Shown here in pieces: positions 1-9,600 of a DNA stretch of 21,536 bases. Position 1 is the first letter of the stretch. Every line of letters starts with the position of its first letter. Source of the DNA: an uncultured Parabacteroides sp. (lineage in GTDB: Bacteria > Bacteroidota > Bacteroidia > Bacteroidales > Tannerellaceae); the NCBI GenBank assembly GCA_937890135.1, contig CALBYC010000010.1:1-21536 (forward strand). Reading direction: 5' to 3'. A program made the position numbers and the translations under genes. Under the pieces are notes generated by a model. That model was not told where the DNA came from. It was given only the letters and a program-made list of their open reading frames with translations, and did not search any database.

Positions 1-79
1 CTCGAGTGGTTGAAGAGGCACGCCTGGAAAGCGTGTATACGCCTAAAGCGTATCGCGGGTTCGAATCCCGCTCTCTCCG
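1..79 (+). tRNA. tRNA-Ser (anticodon GGA), 5' end outside the window
   Basis: The 3' part of a class II tRNA is visible. The anticodon stem pairs 19-23 with 31-35, and the seven-base loop 24-30 holds GGA at 26-28, which reads UCC/UCU serine codons. A long variable arm follows (TACGC paired with GCGTA around 38-53), as expected for tRNA-Ser. The T stem pairs 55-59 with 67-71 around TTCGAAT. Bases 72-78 are the 3' acceptor strand and G79 is the discriminator base. The 5' acceptor strand, about nine bases, lies before the window. CCA is not encoded, which is usual in Bacteroidetes. Confidence 0.95.
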
Positions 80-130
80 CAAACAATAAAAACAAATTGA
101 GAATTATTAATCTTAAAAATTAAACACACA

Positions 131-877
131 ATGAAAAAGTATTTCGCTAAAGCATTCTTGGGCTTGTGTGCCCTTGGAACTTCTACTGTAGCATTCGCGC
201 AGGAAGCTGCAGAAGCAGCTCAACCAGCTGTTGAATCAGGTATGCATCAAGCTTTGAAGACAAAGTTCATCGAAGGTGGTGCGGACTTCATGAGTTTGGT
301 TGCAATTGCCTTGATTTTCGGTTTGGCATTCTGCTTGGAAAGAATCATCTACTTGAACTTGGCAGAAACTAATCCTTCTAAATTGTTGAAAGGCATCGAA
401 GAAGCATTGGACAAGGGAGATGTAGAAGGTGCTAAAGCTATCGCTCGCGATACAAGAGGCCCTATCGCTTCAATCGCTTACCAAGGTTTGATGAGAATCG
501 ACCAGGGTGTTGACATCGTTGAAAAGTCTATCGTATCTTACGGTGGCGTACAAGGTGGTCTTTTGGAAAAGAACTTGTCTTGGATCACATTGTTTATCGC
601 AATGGCTCCGTCTTTGGGATTCTTGGGAACAGTTGTTGGTATGATCATGGCATTCGATAAAATCGAACAAGTTGGTGACATCAGCCCGACCGTTGTAGCA
701 GGTGGTATGAAAGTTGCGTTGATTACTACCGTAGGTGGTTTGATTGTTGCTTTGATCCTTCAGATTTTCTACAACTACTTGTTGAGCAAATTGGAATCTA
801 TCTTGAACCAGATGGAAGACGCTTCAATCTCATTGATTGACTTGGTTATCAAATATAACCTGAAATTTAAAAAATAA
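131..877 (+). CDS. exbB: ExbB/TolQ/MotA-family proton channel protein
   Basis: A 248-residue inner-membrane protein of the ExbB/TolQ/MotA family, which forms the proton-conducting stator that energises outer-membrane transport through TonB. Residues 1-23 look like a cleavable signal peptide (AFA before QEA), a common addition in Bacteroidetes ExbB. Membrane segments lie near 53-73, 150-175 and 190-216. The family signature APSLGFLGTVVGM is at 159-171, and the third segment carries TT at 199-200, which usually lines the channel. Residues 80-145 form the cytoplasmic loop. The next gene starts 7 nt downstream, so the four genes to 2435 are one operon. Codon use is strongly biased (TTG, GGT, GTT), suggesting high expression. 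The symbol is a family label; the substrate system served is not shown. Confidence 0.93.
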   Translation: MKKYFAKAFLGLCALGTSTVAFAQEAAEAAQPAVESGMHQALKTKFIEGGADFMSLVAIALIFGLAFCLERIIYLNLAETNPSKLLKGIEEALDKGDVEGAKAIARDTRGPIASIAYQGLMRIDQGVDIVEKSIVSYGGVQGGLLEKNLSWITLFIAMAPSLGFLGTVVGMIMAFDKIEQVGDISPTVVAGGMKVALITTVGGLIVALILQIFYNYLLSKLESILNQMEDASISLIDLVIKYNLKFKK

Positions 878-884
878 TTAGATT

Positions 885-1358
885 ATGGCTGTTACTAAAA
901 TAAGAAAAGTATCCAGCTGGACATTATTGATTAGCTGCATCATCAGTGTGGTAGCTTTGATAATGTTCTATACTGGTGGCGTGGTAGATCCTGCTGCGGA
1001 AATGAAGGAGCCTGTATATACTGGCCTCCTCTTGAATTGGACTTATATCCTTTTCGGTTTGACAATTGCAAGTACAGTCGTTTTGGCTGCATGGCAGTTC
1101 ATGGGATTATTGAAACATGATGCAAAGTCTGCACTGATGTCTTTGGTTGTCTTGGTTTTGTTTGTGGCATTGCTTGGCATCACTTATACGTTAGGTGACG
1201 CTACTCCTTTGACAGGTCTGAATGCAGACTCCCAAGCTTATAACACGGCAGGTTGGTTGAAAATTACAGACATGTGGATCTATTCAACTTATGCCTTGAT
1301 TGCATTGATCATCCTTGCAGTTATTTGGGGAACTGTTCGTAAAATAATGAATAGATAA
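885..1358 (+). CDS. four-helix membrane protein of the Exb operon, function unknown
   Basis: A 157-residue hydrophobic protein with four predicted membrane helices, near residues 12-30, 48-74, 82-104 and 130-150. There is a short positively charged N-terminus (KIRK) and C-terminus (RKIMNR), and no signal peptide. I do not recognise a characterised family. It lies between exbB (7 nt gap) and the first exbD (16 nt gap), so it is probably made together with the proton-channel complex and may be an accessory subunit. That role is inferred from position only. The start at 885 follows directly on the exbB stop. Confidence 0.85.
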   Translation: MAVTKIRKVSSWTLLISCIISVVALIMFYTGGVVDPAAEMKEPVYTGLLLNWTYILFGLTIASTVVLAAWQFMGLLKHDAKSALMSLVVLVLFVALLGITYTLGDATPLTGLNADSQAYNTAGWLKITDMWIYSTYALIALIILAVIWGTVRKIMNR

Positions 1359-1374
1359 TAACAGGAGAAGTAAA

Positions 1375-1962
1375 ATGGGTAAGAAAAGAAAGACACCGGG
1401 TATCAATGGTTCTTCCTCAGCCGATATTGCTTTCATGTTGCTTATCTTCTTCCTTATTACGACATCTATGGACACAGACCAAGGCTTGGCAAGACGTTTG
1501 CCGCCTCCTGTTCCTAAAGACCAGAAGAATGATGCTGATGTTGATATCAAACACCGTAACTTGCTTGTGGTTTTGGTTAGTAGTGGTAACCAGATCATGT
1601 GCGGCGGTGAGCCTACCGACATCAAACAATTGAAAGATAAGGTAAAGGAATTCATTGATAACCCATATAATGACGCTAACAAGCCTGAAAAGGTTGAAGT
1701 AGACGTTCCTTATTTTGGCAAGACAATGGTTACTAAGAACCACGTGATTTCTTTGCAGAATGACCGTGGTACTTCATACCAAGCTTATATCGACGTTCAG
1801 AATGAGTTGGCAGCAGCTTATAACGAACTTCGTGACAATATTTCAAAAGAGAAATTCGGTAAAGCTTTCATGGATTTGGATGAGGACCAGCAAAAGGCAG
1901 TCCAGCAGATTTATCCGCAGAAGATTTCTGAGGCTGAACCTAAAAACTACGGAGGAAAGTAA
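1375..1962 (+). CDS. exbD: ExbD/TolR-family biopolymer transport protein (first copy)
   Basis: A 195-residue ExbD/TolR-type protein: a short basic cytoplasmic N-terminus, one membrane helix at about 16-32 and a periplasmic domain. Asp17 in the helix (SSSADIAFMLLIFFL) matches the conserved protonatable aspartate of ExbD. A proline-rich stretch (LPPPVP, about 42-47) follows the helix. The periplasmic part is longer than the usual ~140-residue ExbD, with a charged C-terminal extension from about residue 120. The start is supported by AGGAG about 8 nt upstream. It lies 16 nt after the four-helix gene and 2 nt before the second exbD. With ExbB it should form the proton-driven motor complex of the inner membrane. 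Confidence 0.92.
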   Translation: MGKKRKTPGINGSSSADIAFMLLIFFLITTSMDTDQGLARRLPPPVPKDQKNDADVDIKHRNLLVVLVSSGNQIMCGGEPTDIKQLKDKVKEFIDNPYNDANKPEKVEVDVPYFGKTMVTKNHVISLQNDRGTSYQAYIDVQNELAAAYNELRDNISKEKFGKAFMDLDEDQQKAVQQIYPQKISEAEPKNYGGK

Positions 1963-1964
1963 GG

Positions 1965-2435
1965 ATGGGAAAATTTAGTAAGGCAGGCGGACGTGAGATG
2001 CCTGAGTTGAATACATCATCATTACCTGACTTGGTGTTTGCGTTCTTGTTCTTCATCATGATGGTAACATCCATGCGTGAAGTTACATTGAAGGTTCAGT
2101 TCAAGGCTCCTCAGGCTACCGAGCTTCAGAAATTGGAAAAGAAGTCTTTGGTCACTTTCATTTATGTAGGTAAACCATTGGCTGAGTATCAGGCAAAGAT
2201 GGGTACTGAAACTCGTATCCAGCTGAACGACCAGTTTGCTGAGACAAGTGAAATCCAGAACTATATCGCTCAGGAAAAGTCTTCCATGAAGGAAGAGGAT
2301 CAGCCATTCATGACTGTTTCCATCAAAGCTGATAAAGATACAAAAATGGGTATCATCACTGATATCAAACAGGCTCTTCGTGAAGCGTATGCTTTGAAGA
2401 TCAGTTATTCTGCAACTAAGAGAGTCCAGAAATAA
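1965..2435 (+). CDS. exbD: ExbD/TolR-family biopolymer transport protein (second copy)
   Basis: A 156-residue second ExbD-like protein. Its single membrane helix spans about 21-37, with Asp22 (SSLPDLVFAFLFFIMMV) at the position of the conserved channel aspartate, followed by a periplasmic domain. It is shorter than its neighbour, and the two share little beyond the helix, so they are probably not interchangeable; paired, divergent ExbD proteins are usual in Bacteroidetes. GGAGG lies about 13 nt before the start, inside the end of the previous gene, and the gap is 2 nt, so translation is likely coupled. This is the last gene of the operon; a terminator follows within 30 nt. No tonB is visible here. 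Confidence 0.92.
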   Translation: MGKFSKAGGREMPELNTSSLPDLVFAFLFFIMMVTSMREVTLKVQFKAPQATELQKLEKKSLVTFIYVGKPLAEYQAKMGTETRIQLNDQFAETSEIQNYIAQEKSSMKEEDQPFMTVSIKADKDTKMGIITDIKQALREAYALKISYSATKRVQK

Positions 2436-2464
2436 GTTATCGTTTCTGTATTAACCGATAGAAG

Positions 2465-2505
2465 AAGGAAGTATGTTGGGTAATCCATCCATACTTCCTT
2501 TTTTT
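2465..2505 (+). terminator. rho-independent terminator of the exb operon
   Basis: A perfect stem pairs GGAAGTATG (2467-2475) with CATACTTCC (2490-2498) and can be extended by two A-T pairs. A run of seven T follows at about 2499-2505. It lies about 30 nt after the second exbD stop and separates this operon from the Lrp gene. Confidence 0.88.
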
Positions 2506-2600
2506 GTTTTAACTTCTTGATTTCTTTGTTCCGATTCCTTCTTCCTTCCGATACAAAATATTTATTCCCGTTTTTAGTAGTAATTGATAGCTTTTTTCTC

Positions 2601-2608
2601 TATTTTTG
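2601..2608 (+). promoter_or_regulatory. candidate Bacteroidetes -7 box for the Lrp operon
   Basis: TATTTTTG matches the Bacteroidetes sigma consensus TAnnTTTG and lies 39 nt before the Lrp start codon. No good -33 TTTG is visible 19-21 nt upstream, so the call rests on the -7 box and on its position after a terminator. The rest of the 211-nt gap between 2435 and 2647 is AT-rich and shows nothing else beyond that terminator. Confidence 0.5.
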
Positions 2609-2646
2609 TGTCAAATATTCAAAATTGGAAAAACTAATACAAAAAT

Positions 2647-3120
2647 ATGGCGCGCTATCAATTAGATGAACTGGATGAAAAGATTCTAAAACTTATCATA
2701 GGCAATGCTCGAATGCCTTTTTTGGAAGTGGCAAGGGAATGTAACGTGTCTGGAGCAGCCATCCACCAGCGCATTCAAAAACTGACCAACCTGGGCGTTA
2801 TTATGGGTTCGGAGTTCATTGTCGATAATACGAAGGTCGGATATGACACTTGTGCTTATATCGGATTGTATCTGAACTCGCCGGGGCAATTCCCTGCGGT
2901 GACCGAGGCTTTGAAGCGGATACCTGAAGTGGTGGAATGCCACTATACTACCGGTCAATATGATTTGTTCATCAAGATATATGCGAAGAACAACCAGCAT
3001 TTGTTAAGTATCATCCATAACAAGCTCCAGCCGTTGGGCCTCGCCCGTACCGAGTCTTTGATTTCTTTCAAGGAGGCATTCAAAAGACAATTGCCTATCG
3101 ATTTGAGCGATGACGAATAA
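2647..3120 (+). CDS. Lrp/AsnC-family transcriptional regulator
   Basis: A 157-residue cytoplasmic DNA-binding protein with Lrp/AsnC architecture and normal length. Residues 1-60 hold the AsnC-type helix-turn-helix (LDELDEKILKLI, then EVARECNVSGAAIHQRIQKL). Residues about 68-145 form the RAM ligand-binding domain, including TGQYDLFIKI near 101-110, the loop that binds the effector amino acid in characterised members. Lrp proteins act as octamers that sense an amino acid. Its last 11 nt overlap the GNAT gene, so the two are translationally coupled. It may control the downstream genes or be autoregulated; targets cannot be read from sequence. Confidence 0.93.
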   Translation: MARYQLDELDEKILKLIIGNARMPFLEVARECNVSGAAIHQRIQKLTNLGVIMGSEFIVDNTKVGYDTCAYIGLYLNSPGQFPAVTEALKRIPEVVECHYTTGQYDLFIKIYAKNNQHLLSIIHNKLQPLGLARTESLISFKEAFKRQLPIDLSDDE

Positions 3121-3619
3121 AGACATTTCCTTACGAATACGTCCTGCCGTGCCGGAAGATTTGCCTGAAATCATGCGAATAATAGCTCGCGCACGAGAAT
3201 TCATGGCTTCGTCCGGGAATCCCTATCAATGGATTAATGGTTATCCTCAGCAAGAACTGATGAAAACCGAGATTGAAGCGGGACATTGCTTTGTCTGTGT
3301 CACTCCAGACGGTCATCCTGTTGCTTCTTTTTGTTTTATCGAAGGTGAAGATCCTAATTATGCCCGCATAGAGAGGGGCCATTGGCTTAACGACCAGCCT
3401 TATTCTGTCTTGCATCGGTTGGCTTCTGATGGTTCTTTCTCCGGAATATTCCAGCTTTGTTTGGATTGGTGTTCTTCCCGTTCTCATAATATCCGGGTAG
3501 ACACGCACCATGATAATGTAATACTCCAGCGCTTGTTAGTAAAACATGACTTTATTTATTGCGGAATCATCTATGTCGCCAACGGAACTCCCCGCTTGGC
3601 CTTTCAACGATGCCTTTGA
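3110..3619 (+). CDS. GNAT-family N-acetyltransferase
   Basis: A 169-residue protein with the layout of the GNAT acetyl-CoA-dependent transferases. An N-terminal RIRPAVPEDLPEIMRIIARAREFM (residues 9-32) gives the first strand and helix, the central strands include CFVCVTPDGHPVASFCFI, and the C-terminal part has IRVDTHHDNVILQRLLVKHDFIYCG, a strand-helix-strand typical of GNATs that acylate small molecules or amines. The canonical Q/R-x-x-G-x-G/A acetyl-CoA loop is poorly preserved (around ASDGSFSG). The acceptor is unknown. The start codon lies inside the end of the Lrp gene, and the next gene begins within about 15-24 nt of its stop. Confidence 0.88.
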   Translation: MTNKDISLRIRPAVPEDLPEIMRIIARAREFMASSGNPYQWINGYPQQELMKTEIEAGHCFVCVTPDGHPVASFCFIEGEDPNYARIERGHWLNDQPYSVLHRLASDGSFSGIFQLCLDWCSSRSHNIRVDTHHDNVILQRLLVKHDFIYCGIIYVANGTPRLAFQRCL

Positions 3620-3633
3620 ATTTGTCTCTTAAG

Positions 3634-6630
3634 ATGATTAATATGAATAAAATTGTAATTTCTTTGTTTAGTCTGCTATGTTTCGGGCTGGCCCATGCGC
3701 AGGTTAAGCCTTCAGCGACTTTGTATGGTACGGGTAATTGGGACGCAGACTCTCTGGGCAACCACCGAGTGGTCGTTTCCGTCAATCAGCCGTCCGATGC
3801 CGTTTTAGCTACGATGGAGTGGCGCCGACGCGATTTCAACCCTGAAAAGAAAAACATCATTGTTGTGGATGCTAAAACCGGCAAAAGGGTTACTAATGTC
3901 AGCCGGTTTGAAATTAACCGCGAAAAGGGCGAGGTTGTGTTCCAACCTCAGACTGTCCCCGGAGAATACTACATTTATTATCTGAAGAATGTGATGGGGG
4001 GCAGCCGTTATTACCCTACCGTTACCTATCCTTCATTTGAGGAGACTGCTTCTGCCGAATGGGTGAAAAAAAACAAACTTTCAGGAAAGAAAGCTCCGCA
4101 GTTGCCGGCTGCCGAAATAGTACAATACCAAGCTATCAACGAATTCAACTCTTTCTATCCGATGGAAGTAATCGCCACGGATAAAGAAAAAGAGTCTCTC
4201 TTGAAAGCCAAAGCCAGTGAGAGTTACATCCTTTTCACCGAGGATCGGCGTTTCCCTATACGCATGACTACGGATATCCCTTACAAATGGATCGTGGACA
4301 ACCGTCATGACTTTTTTACGGGTTCTGCGGATAAGGGAGAATATTATGCTTTCCAGATAGGCGTATGGGCTGCCCGTAAAGAAGTCAAACACCTGCAAGT
4401 GCAATTCTCTGCGCTCAAGAACCGTGAGACGGGTGATGTCATTCCTGCCTCCTCCTTCACTTGCTTCAATACGGGCGGAATAGATGTGACCGGAACTGTC
4501 TTTTCGAAAGATTGTTCGGTGCCGAAAGGCAAAGTGCAAGCCTTGTGGATGGGTGCAATGATACCCGAGAAGCTGGCTGCCGGTGCGTACGAAGGAATCG
4601 TAACCGTGTCGGCCGAGGGAGTCGAATCGAAAAATGTGCGTTTGACGTTAAATGTGTCCGGCCAAGTCATCGCAAACCATGGAGACAATGAACCTTGGCG
4701 TCATTCCCGTTTGCGTTGGCTCAATTCGCAATTGGGATTTGACGATGAAGTGATATCTCCATATATCCCATTAATTATAAAAGGCAAGAAAATTTCATTG
4801 TTGGGCCGGGAAGTGCAATTGGGAGCGAACGGTTTCCCTGCAAATATTACCAGTTTCTTCGAGGAAACGGTAACCCGAATCGGAAAAGAAGGACGTGAGT
4901 TGTTGGCGAAGCCGATGAATTTGGTTGCCGATGGCGGCGACTGGGAAAATTTGGACTTTGCTGTAACCAAGCACAAGCCAGCTACCATCGGATGGCATGC
5001 AACCAACCAAAACAGCCGATTCATCATGAACTTGGACGCTCAATTGGAAGCGGATGGAAATATGGAATATAAGGTCGTTCTGATTGCCCGGGAAGATGGT
5101 GCGATTGACGATATATCGTTGCGGACGGAATTGGTCCCCGGCCTTGCTCGTTATATGATGGGTTTGGGAGAACGTGGAGGCTATTACAAGGATATGGACT
5201 GGAAATGGGACGTGCAAAAGAACCAAGACGCGGTTTGGACGGGTGATGTGAATGCCGGCTTGCAACTTCGTTTCTATGACGACAAGTATGAACGTCCCTT
5301 GAATACCAATTTTTATCATCAGAAACCGCTGAAGATGCCAATATCTTGGTGCAACCAGGGCAACGGCGGCATTCGCTTGGCTTCCGGGCCGGCGGGGACC
5401 TCTATTAACGCATATTCGGGCAAACGCAACGTGAAGAAAGGCGATCGTTTGTGTTATTACTTTAACGTGCTGATTACTCCTTTCCGCACGATCGATACAG
5501 ACAAGCAATGGCAAGATCGTTATTACCATGGTTACCAGTTTATAGACCAAACACATAAATTCGGAGCTACGGTGGTCAATATCCACCATGCCAATGCGAT
5601 CAACCCGTTCATAAACTATCCTTTCTTGCGAACGAAACAGATGAAAGCATACATCGACGGCGCTCATGCGTTGGATATGAAGGTGAAGATATACAATACC
5701 GTGCGGGAGTTGTCGAACAGCTGTGTGGAAATGTTTGCTTTGCGTAGCTTAGGCAAGGAGATATTCTCCGAAGGACCGGGCGGCGGTTTCTCTTGGCTGC
5801 AAGAGCATTTGGACCAGGACTATATCGGGGCTTGGTTTGTCCCGGACTTGAAAGACGCGGCGATTGTCAACAGCGGGGTATCCCGCTGGCACAACTATTA
5901 TATGGAAGGCTTGGACTGGCTGGTCAAGAATGTCGGCATTGACGGGCTTTACATCGATGACTTGGCTTTTGACCGTATGTCCATGAAGCGTGTCCGCAAG
6001 ATATTGGACCGGACGAACCCGGGGGCGTTGATAGACTTGCATTCAGCCAACCAGTTCAATAAAAGCGATGGCTTTGCCAACAGCGCCAATCTTTATTTGG
6101 AGCACTTCCCTTACTTGGACCGTTTGTGGTTTGGAGAATATTTCGACTACAACATGCCTCCGGAATTCTGGATAGTGGAAGTTTCCGGCATACCGTATGG
6201 ATTGATGGGCGAGATGCTGTGGGAAGGAGGGAACAAATGGCGTGGAATGCTTTATGGCATGACTGGCCGTAATCCTGGCTACGGAGTGGATAACCGTCCT
6301 CTATGGCATTTCTGGGATGCGTTTGGGCTGAAAGGGAGCGAAATGATCGGATATTGGGTTTCCGACAATCCTGTGAAGACGGGAAAAGAGAAGACCTTGG
6401 CGACCGTTTACCGCCATAAGGGGGAGAAGTCCCTTGTCTCTTTGGCTACCTGGGAAGACCAAGACGTGGATGTCACACTTCAGATTGATTGGGAGGCTTT
6501 GGGTCTCGATCCGAAAAAAGCCGTGCTTCATGCGCCGGCCATAGAGAATTTCCAGCCGGAGAAGAGCTGGAAGGTCGGGGAAACCGTAACTGTTCCCAAA
6601 GGCAAAGGTTGGTTGATTGTCATTGAATGA
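3634..6630 (+). CDS. exported glycoside-hydrolase-like protein (GH123-like / DUF6067 type)
   Basis: A protein of about 998 residues. Signal peptide at about 1-23 (MNKIVISLFSLLCFGLAHAQ, cleavage after AHA). Residues about 190-355 resemble the beta-sandwich N-terminal domain of GH123-type enzymes (YYAFQIGVWAARKEVKHLQVQF). Residues about 630-930 look like a TIM-barrel catalytic region; IDGLYIDDLAFDR places adjacent acidic residues D775/D776 at a strand end, as in retaining hexosaminidase-like enzymes. The C-terminal about 80 residues form a beta domain typical of barrel glycosidases. The substrate is unknown, and assignment to GH123/DUF6067 is from pattern memory. The frame stays open upstream into the GNAT gene, so the start is uncertain: ATG at 3634 or 3643 both give a good signal peptide, and 3610 is also possible. 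It is 34 nt upstream of the DUF5107/TPR gene, probably in one operon. Confidence 0.85.
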   Translation: MINMNKIVISLFSLLCFGLAHAQVKPSATLYGTGNWDADSLGNHRVVVSVNQPSDAVLATMEWRRRDFNPEKKNIIVVDAKTGKRVTNVSRFEINREKGEVVFQPQTVPGEYYIYYLKNVMGGSRYYPTVTYPSFEETASAEWVKKNKLSGKKAPQLPAAEIVQYQAINEFNSFYPMEVIATDKEKESLLKAKASESYILFTEDRRFPIRMTTDIPYKWIVDNRHDFFTGSADKGEYYAFQIGVWAARKEVKHLQVQFSALKNRETGDVIPASSFTCFNTGGIDVTGTVFSKDCSVPKGKVQALWMGAMIPEKLAAGAYEGIVTVSAEGVESKNVRLTLNVSGQVIANHGDNEPWRHSRLRWLNSQLGFDDEVISPYIPLIIKGKKISLLGREVQLGANGFPANITSFFEETVTRIGKEGRELLAKPMNLVADGGDWENLDFAVTKHKPATIGWHATNQNSRFIMNLDAQLEADGNMEYKVVLIAREDGAIDDISLRTELVPGLARYMMGLGERGGYYKDMDWKWDVQKNQDAVWTGDVNAGLQLRFYDDKYERPLNTNFYHQKPLKMPISWCNQGNGGIRLASGPAGTSINAYSGKRNVKKGDRLCYYFNVLITPFRTIDTDKQWQDRYYHGYQFIDQTHKFGATVVNIHHANAINPFINYPFLRTKQMKAYIDGAHALDMKVKIYNTVRELSNSCVEMFALRSLGKEIFSEGPGGGFSWLQEHLDQDYIGAWFVPDLKDAAIVNSGVSRWHNYYMEGLDWLVKNVGIDGLYIDDLAFDRMSMKRVRKILDRTNPGALIDLHSANQFNKSDGFANSANLYLEHFPYLDRLWFGEYFDYNMPPEFWIVEVSGIPYGLMGEMLWEGGNKWRGMLYGMTGRNPGYGVDNRPLWHFWDAFGLKGSEMIGYWVSDNPVKTGKEKTLATVYRHKGEKSLVSLATWEDQDVDVTLQIDWEALGLDPKKAVLHAPAIENFQPEKSWKVGETVTVPKGKGWLIVIE

Positions 6631-6664
6631 TTATCTTTGCCAATAATCATAATCGTCACATACC

Positions 6665-9600
6665 ATGAACAAGAAAATTTTAGCTATTTCTGTTATATCC
6701 TGCTATGCTGCATGGAGTTTCTCTCCTGCCAGTGCGCAGCAGGCAATTGTGAAAGAACAGGAGACGATGATGAAAACCTATCCGTTTTCCGACCCGGATC
6801 CTGTGGCGCAACCCGCCCATCTCTATTATCCCTATTTCCGTTTCGATGGTTTTGCGGCTGAAGGCGTGGAGAAGGCGTGGAAAAGCGTGGACATGGAGAA
6901 TGATTATATCCAGCTGACCCTTTTCCCGGAAATCGGAGGAAAGGTCTGGGGGGCTAAAGACAAGACGACCGGCAAGTCTTTCGTCTATTCCAACGGCGTA
7001 GTCAAGTTCAGGGACATAGCCATGCGCGGGCCTTGGGTATCCGGTGGCATTGAGTTCAACTTTGGTATAATCGGCCATGCGCCTTCGTCCAGCACTCCGG
7101 TGGACTATTGGACGGAAAAGAAGGAGGATGGCAGCGTAAGCTGTTATATCTCTTCCTATGAGTGGCTGACTCGCACGTACTGGTCGGTCGAGGTGAATTT
7201 GCCCAAGGACAAGGCTTATTTCACGACTCGTACGACTTGGTACAACCAGTCGTCTCTCGGCCAGCCTTATTACCAATGGATGAATGCCGGTTATCCTGTG
7301 GGCGACAACGCACAGTTTTGCTACCCCGGGAATCATTACATAGGCCATGGAGGGGAAGTCGGGCAATTCCCGGTGGATGATGCGGGACATAAGATAGGTT
7401 GGTATGAATCGAACAATTTCGGGAACTCCAAGTCCTATCATGTCTTAGGCTATTATAATGACTATTATGGCGTGTACTGGCATGGCGATGACTATGGTTC
7501 CATCCACCATTCGGACTTTGACGAGAAATTGGGAATGAAGATTTTCCTTTGGGGGCTTTCCCGGGAAGGTGGCATTTGGGAAGATTTGCTGACCGATTCG
7601 GATGGGCAGTATATCGAGCTTCAGTCCGGGCGCATGTTCAACCAGCCCGGAACGGCCAGTGCCTTCACTCCGTATAAGCATTTCGAGTTCGCTCCTCAGA
7701 TGACGGACGAGTGGACGGAATATTGGTATCCTGTCAAAGGTATCCAAGGTGTATCGAAGGCCTCAAGGATTGGGGCATTGCATGTAGATCGTAATGGGGG
7801 GAAAGTGAAGTTGTCTTTCTCTCCTTTGGAAGTTCTTGCGACCGATGTGAAGATTTACAAAGGAAGCGAGTTGCTTCAAACAATCCCCTTGCGCACGAAA
7901 GTGCTGGAGCCGGTTGTTTTGGAAACGAACCTAAGCGTGCCCGAGGGAGAATTGAAGGTCGTGATCGGTTCCGCTGACTTGGTCTATTCGGAAGCGAAGG
8001 CGGATTATGAGCTGGAACGGCCGCTGAAAACGCCGGGTGACTTCGATTGGAATTCCGCTTTGGGGCTCTACAAACAAGGCGAACAATTGCTGAACCAGAA
8101 ATATTGGGCGGCAGCGGAAGATAAATTGAAGGCCGCTTTGGGAAAAGAGCCTTACCTGTCCCCCGCTTTGGTGTCGCTTTCTTCGCTTTATTACCGCGAG
8201 GGGCGTTATCAGGAATCTTTGGAATTGACGAAGACGGCGATTAGTTTGGACACGTATGATGGCGAGGCGAACTATTATTATGGTTTGGCAAACCGTGCCT
8301 TGGGCAAGATTACGGAAGCGAAAGCAGCCTTTTCCATTGCTTCTTTTTCTGCCAAAGTCCGGACAGCGGCCTATGAACAGTTGGGCGAGCTGTATGCCTT
8401 GGAGAATAACTGGGCGAAGACGGTGCATTATGCGAAGAAAAGCTTGGAATACAATGCCGGGAACTTGAAAGCGCGCCAGTTGTTGATGGTCGCTTACCGC
8501 AAGACGAATCAAGCCGACAAGGCCAAAGAACAGATAGACGGCGTGTTGGCCGATTTGCCGCTTTACCATCCTGCCCGCTTCGAGCGGTGTTGCCTTGGGA
8601 AAGGGGTGCTGAAAGGCGATTTGGATGACTTTGTGTCGCTGGTGAAAAATGAACTGCCGTTTGAAGTGTATATGGAGATTGCCGGTTGGTATGAATCCAT
8701 CGGATGCACGACGGAGGCTCTGGCATTGTATCAATGTGCCGGGAATTACCCCGTCAGCCTCTACCGCACCGCCTATTTGCTTTCCCGCATGGGCATGGAT
8801 ATGGCAGGCGAAGCGGATATCGCCTTGAAGGCGGCCAATTCCCATTCCCCCGGGATGGTATTCCCCTTTAGGGCGGAAGATTTGTCGGCCTTGAAATGGG
8901 CGGAGGAAAAAACGGGCGACTGGAAACCTCGTTATTATCAGGCGCTGGTCTACTGGGCAAACCAGCAGAAGGGGAAGGCCAAGGAGCTGTTGGACAGCTG
9001 TGAGCCCGGACGTTTTGCCCCGTTCTATCTGTCTCGTTCCTTGATGAAGGAGGGCGTCGGTAGGCTGGAGGATATCCGGAAAGCGGAAAAGATAGAGCCT
9101 TCCTGGCGTGTGGCTGTTGCCTTGCTGGACTATTATACGGAAGCTGCCGATTGGAAGATGGTGGTTGAAGTAGGGAAGAAGTATCAGAAAAAATACCCGG
9201 ATAACTATTATTTGGGACTGAAGTACGCCAAAGGTTTGTGCGAGGCGGGAGAATACAGGCCTTGCATCGCTTTGCTGAAGCGGCTGCGCGTGCTGCCAAA
9301 CGAAGGGGCTTACGCCGGCCGTGCCGTTTATCGTGCCGCCAATTTGTATCAGGCGATGGACAGGCTGGCGCAGAGGAAGTATGCGGACGTGCTGGAATCT
9401 GTTGAAACATCGAGGGAATGGCGGGAGAACCTGGGCGTGGGCAAGCCTTATGACGACCAGATAGACGACCGTTTGGAGAATTATCTGTCCGCAAAGGCGT
9501 ATGCCGCCATGGGCGAGAAAGCCAAGTCCGACGAGTTGTACCGCAAAGTAGCGGAGAAGCGGATGAACCCGCAGCATTTCAGCTCTGCGAACCTTTTGTC

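Noticed and set aside
1284..1682. 132-residue minus-strand frame across the exb genes
   Set aside because: It is antisense to two overlapping-operon genes with strong family matches and shows no features of its own.
4795..5667. 290-residue open frame on the minus strand inside the glycoside-hydrolase-like gene
   Set aside because: It is antisense to a clear gene, with no motif, no start context and no neighbours on that strand.
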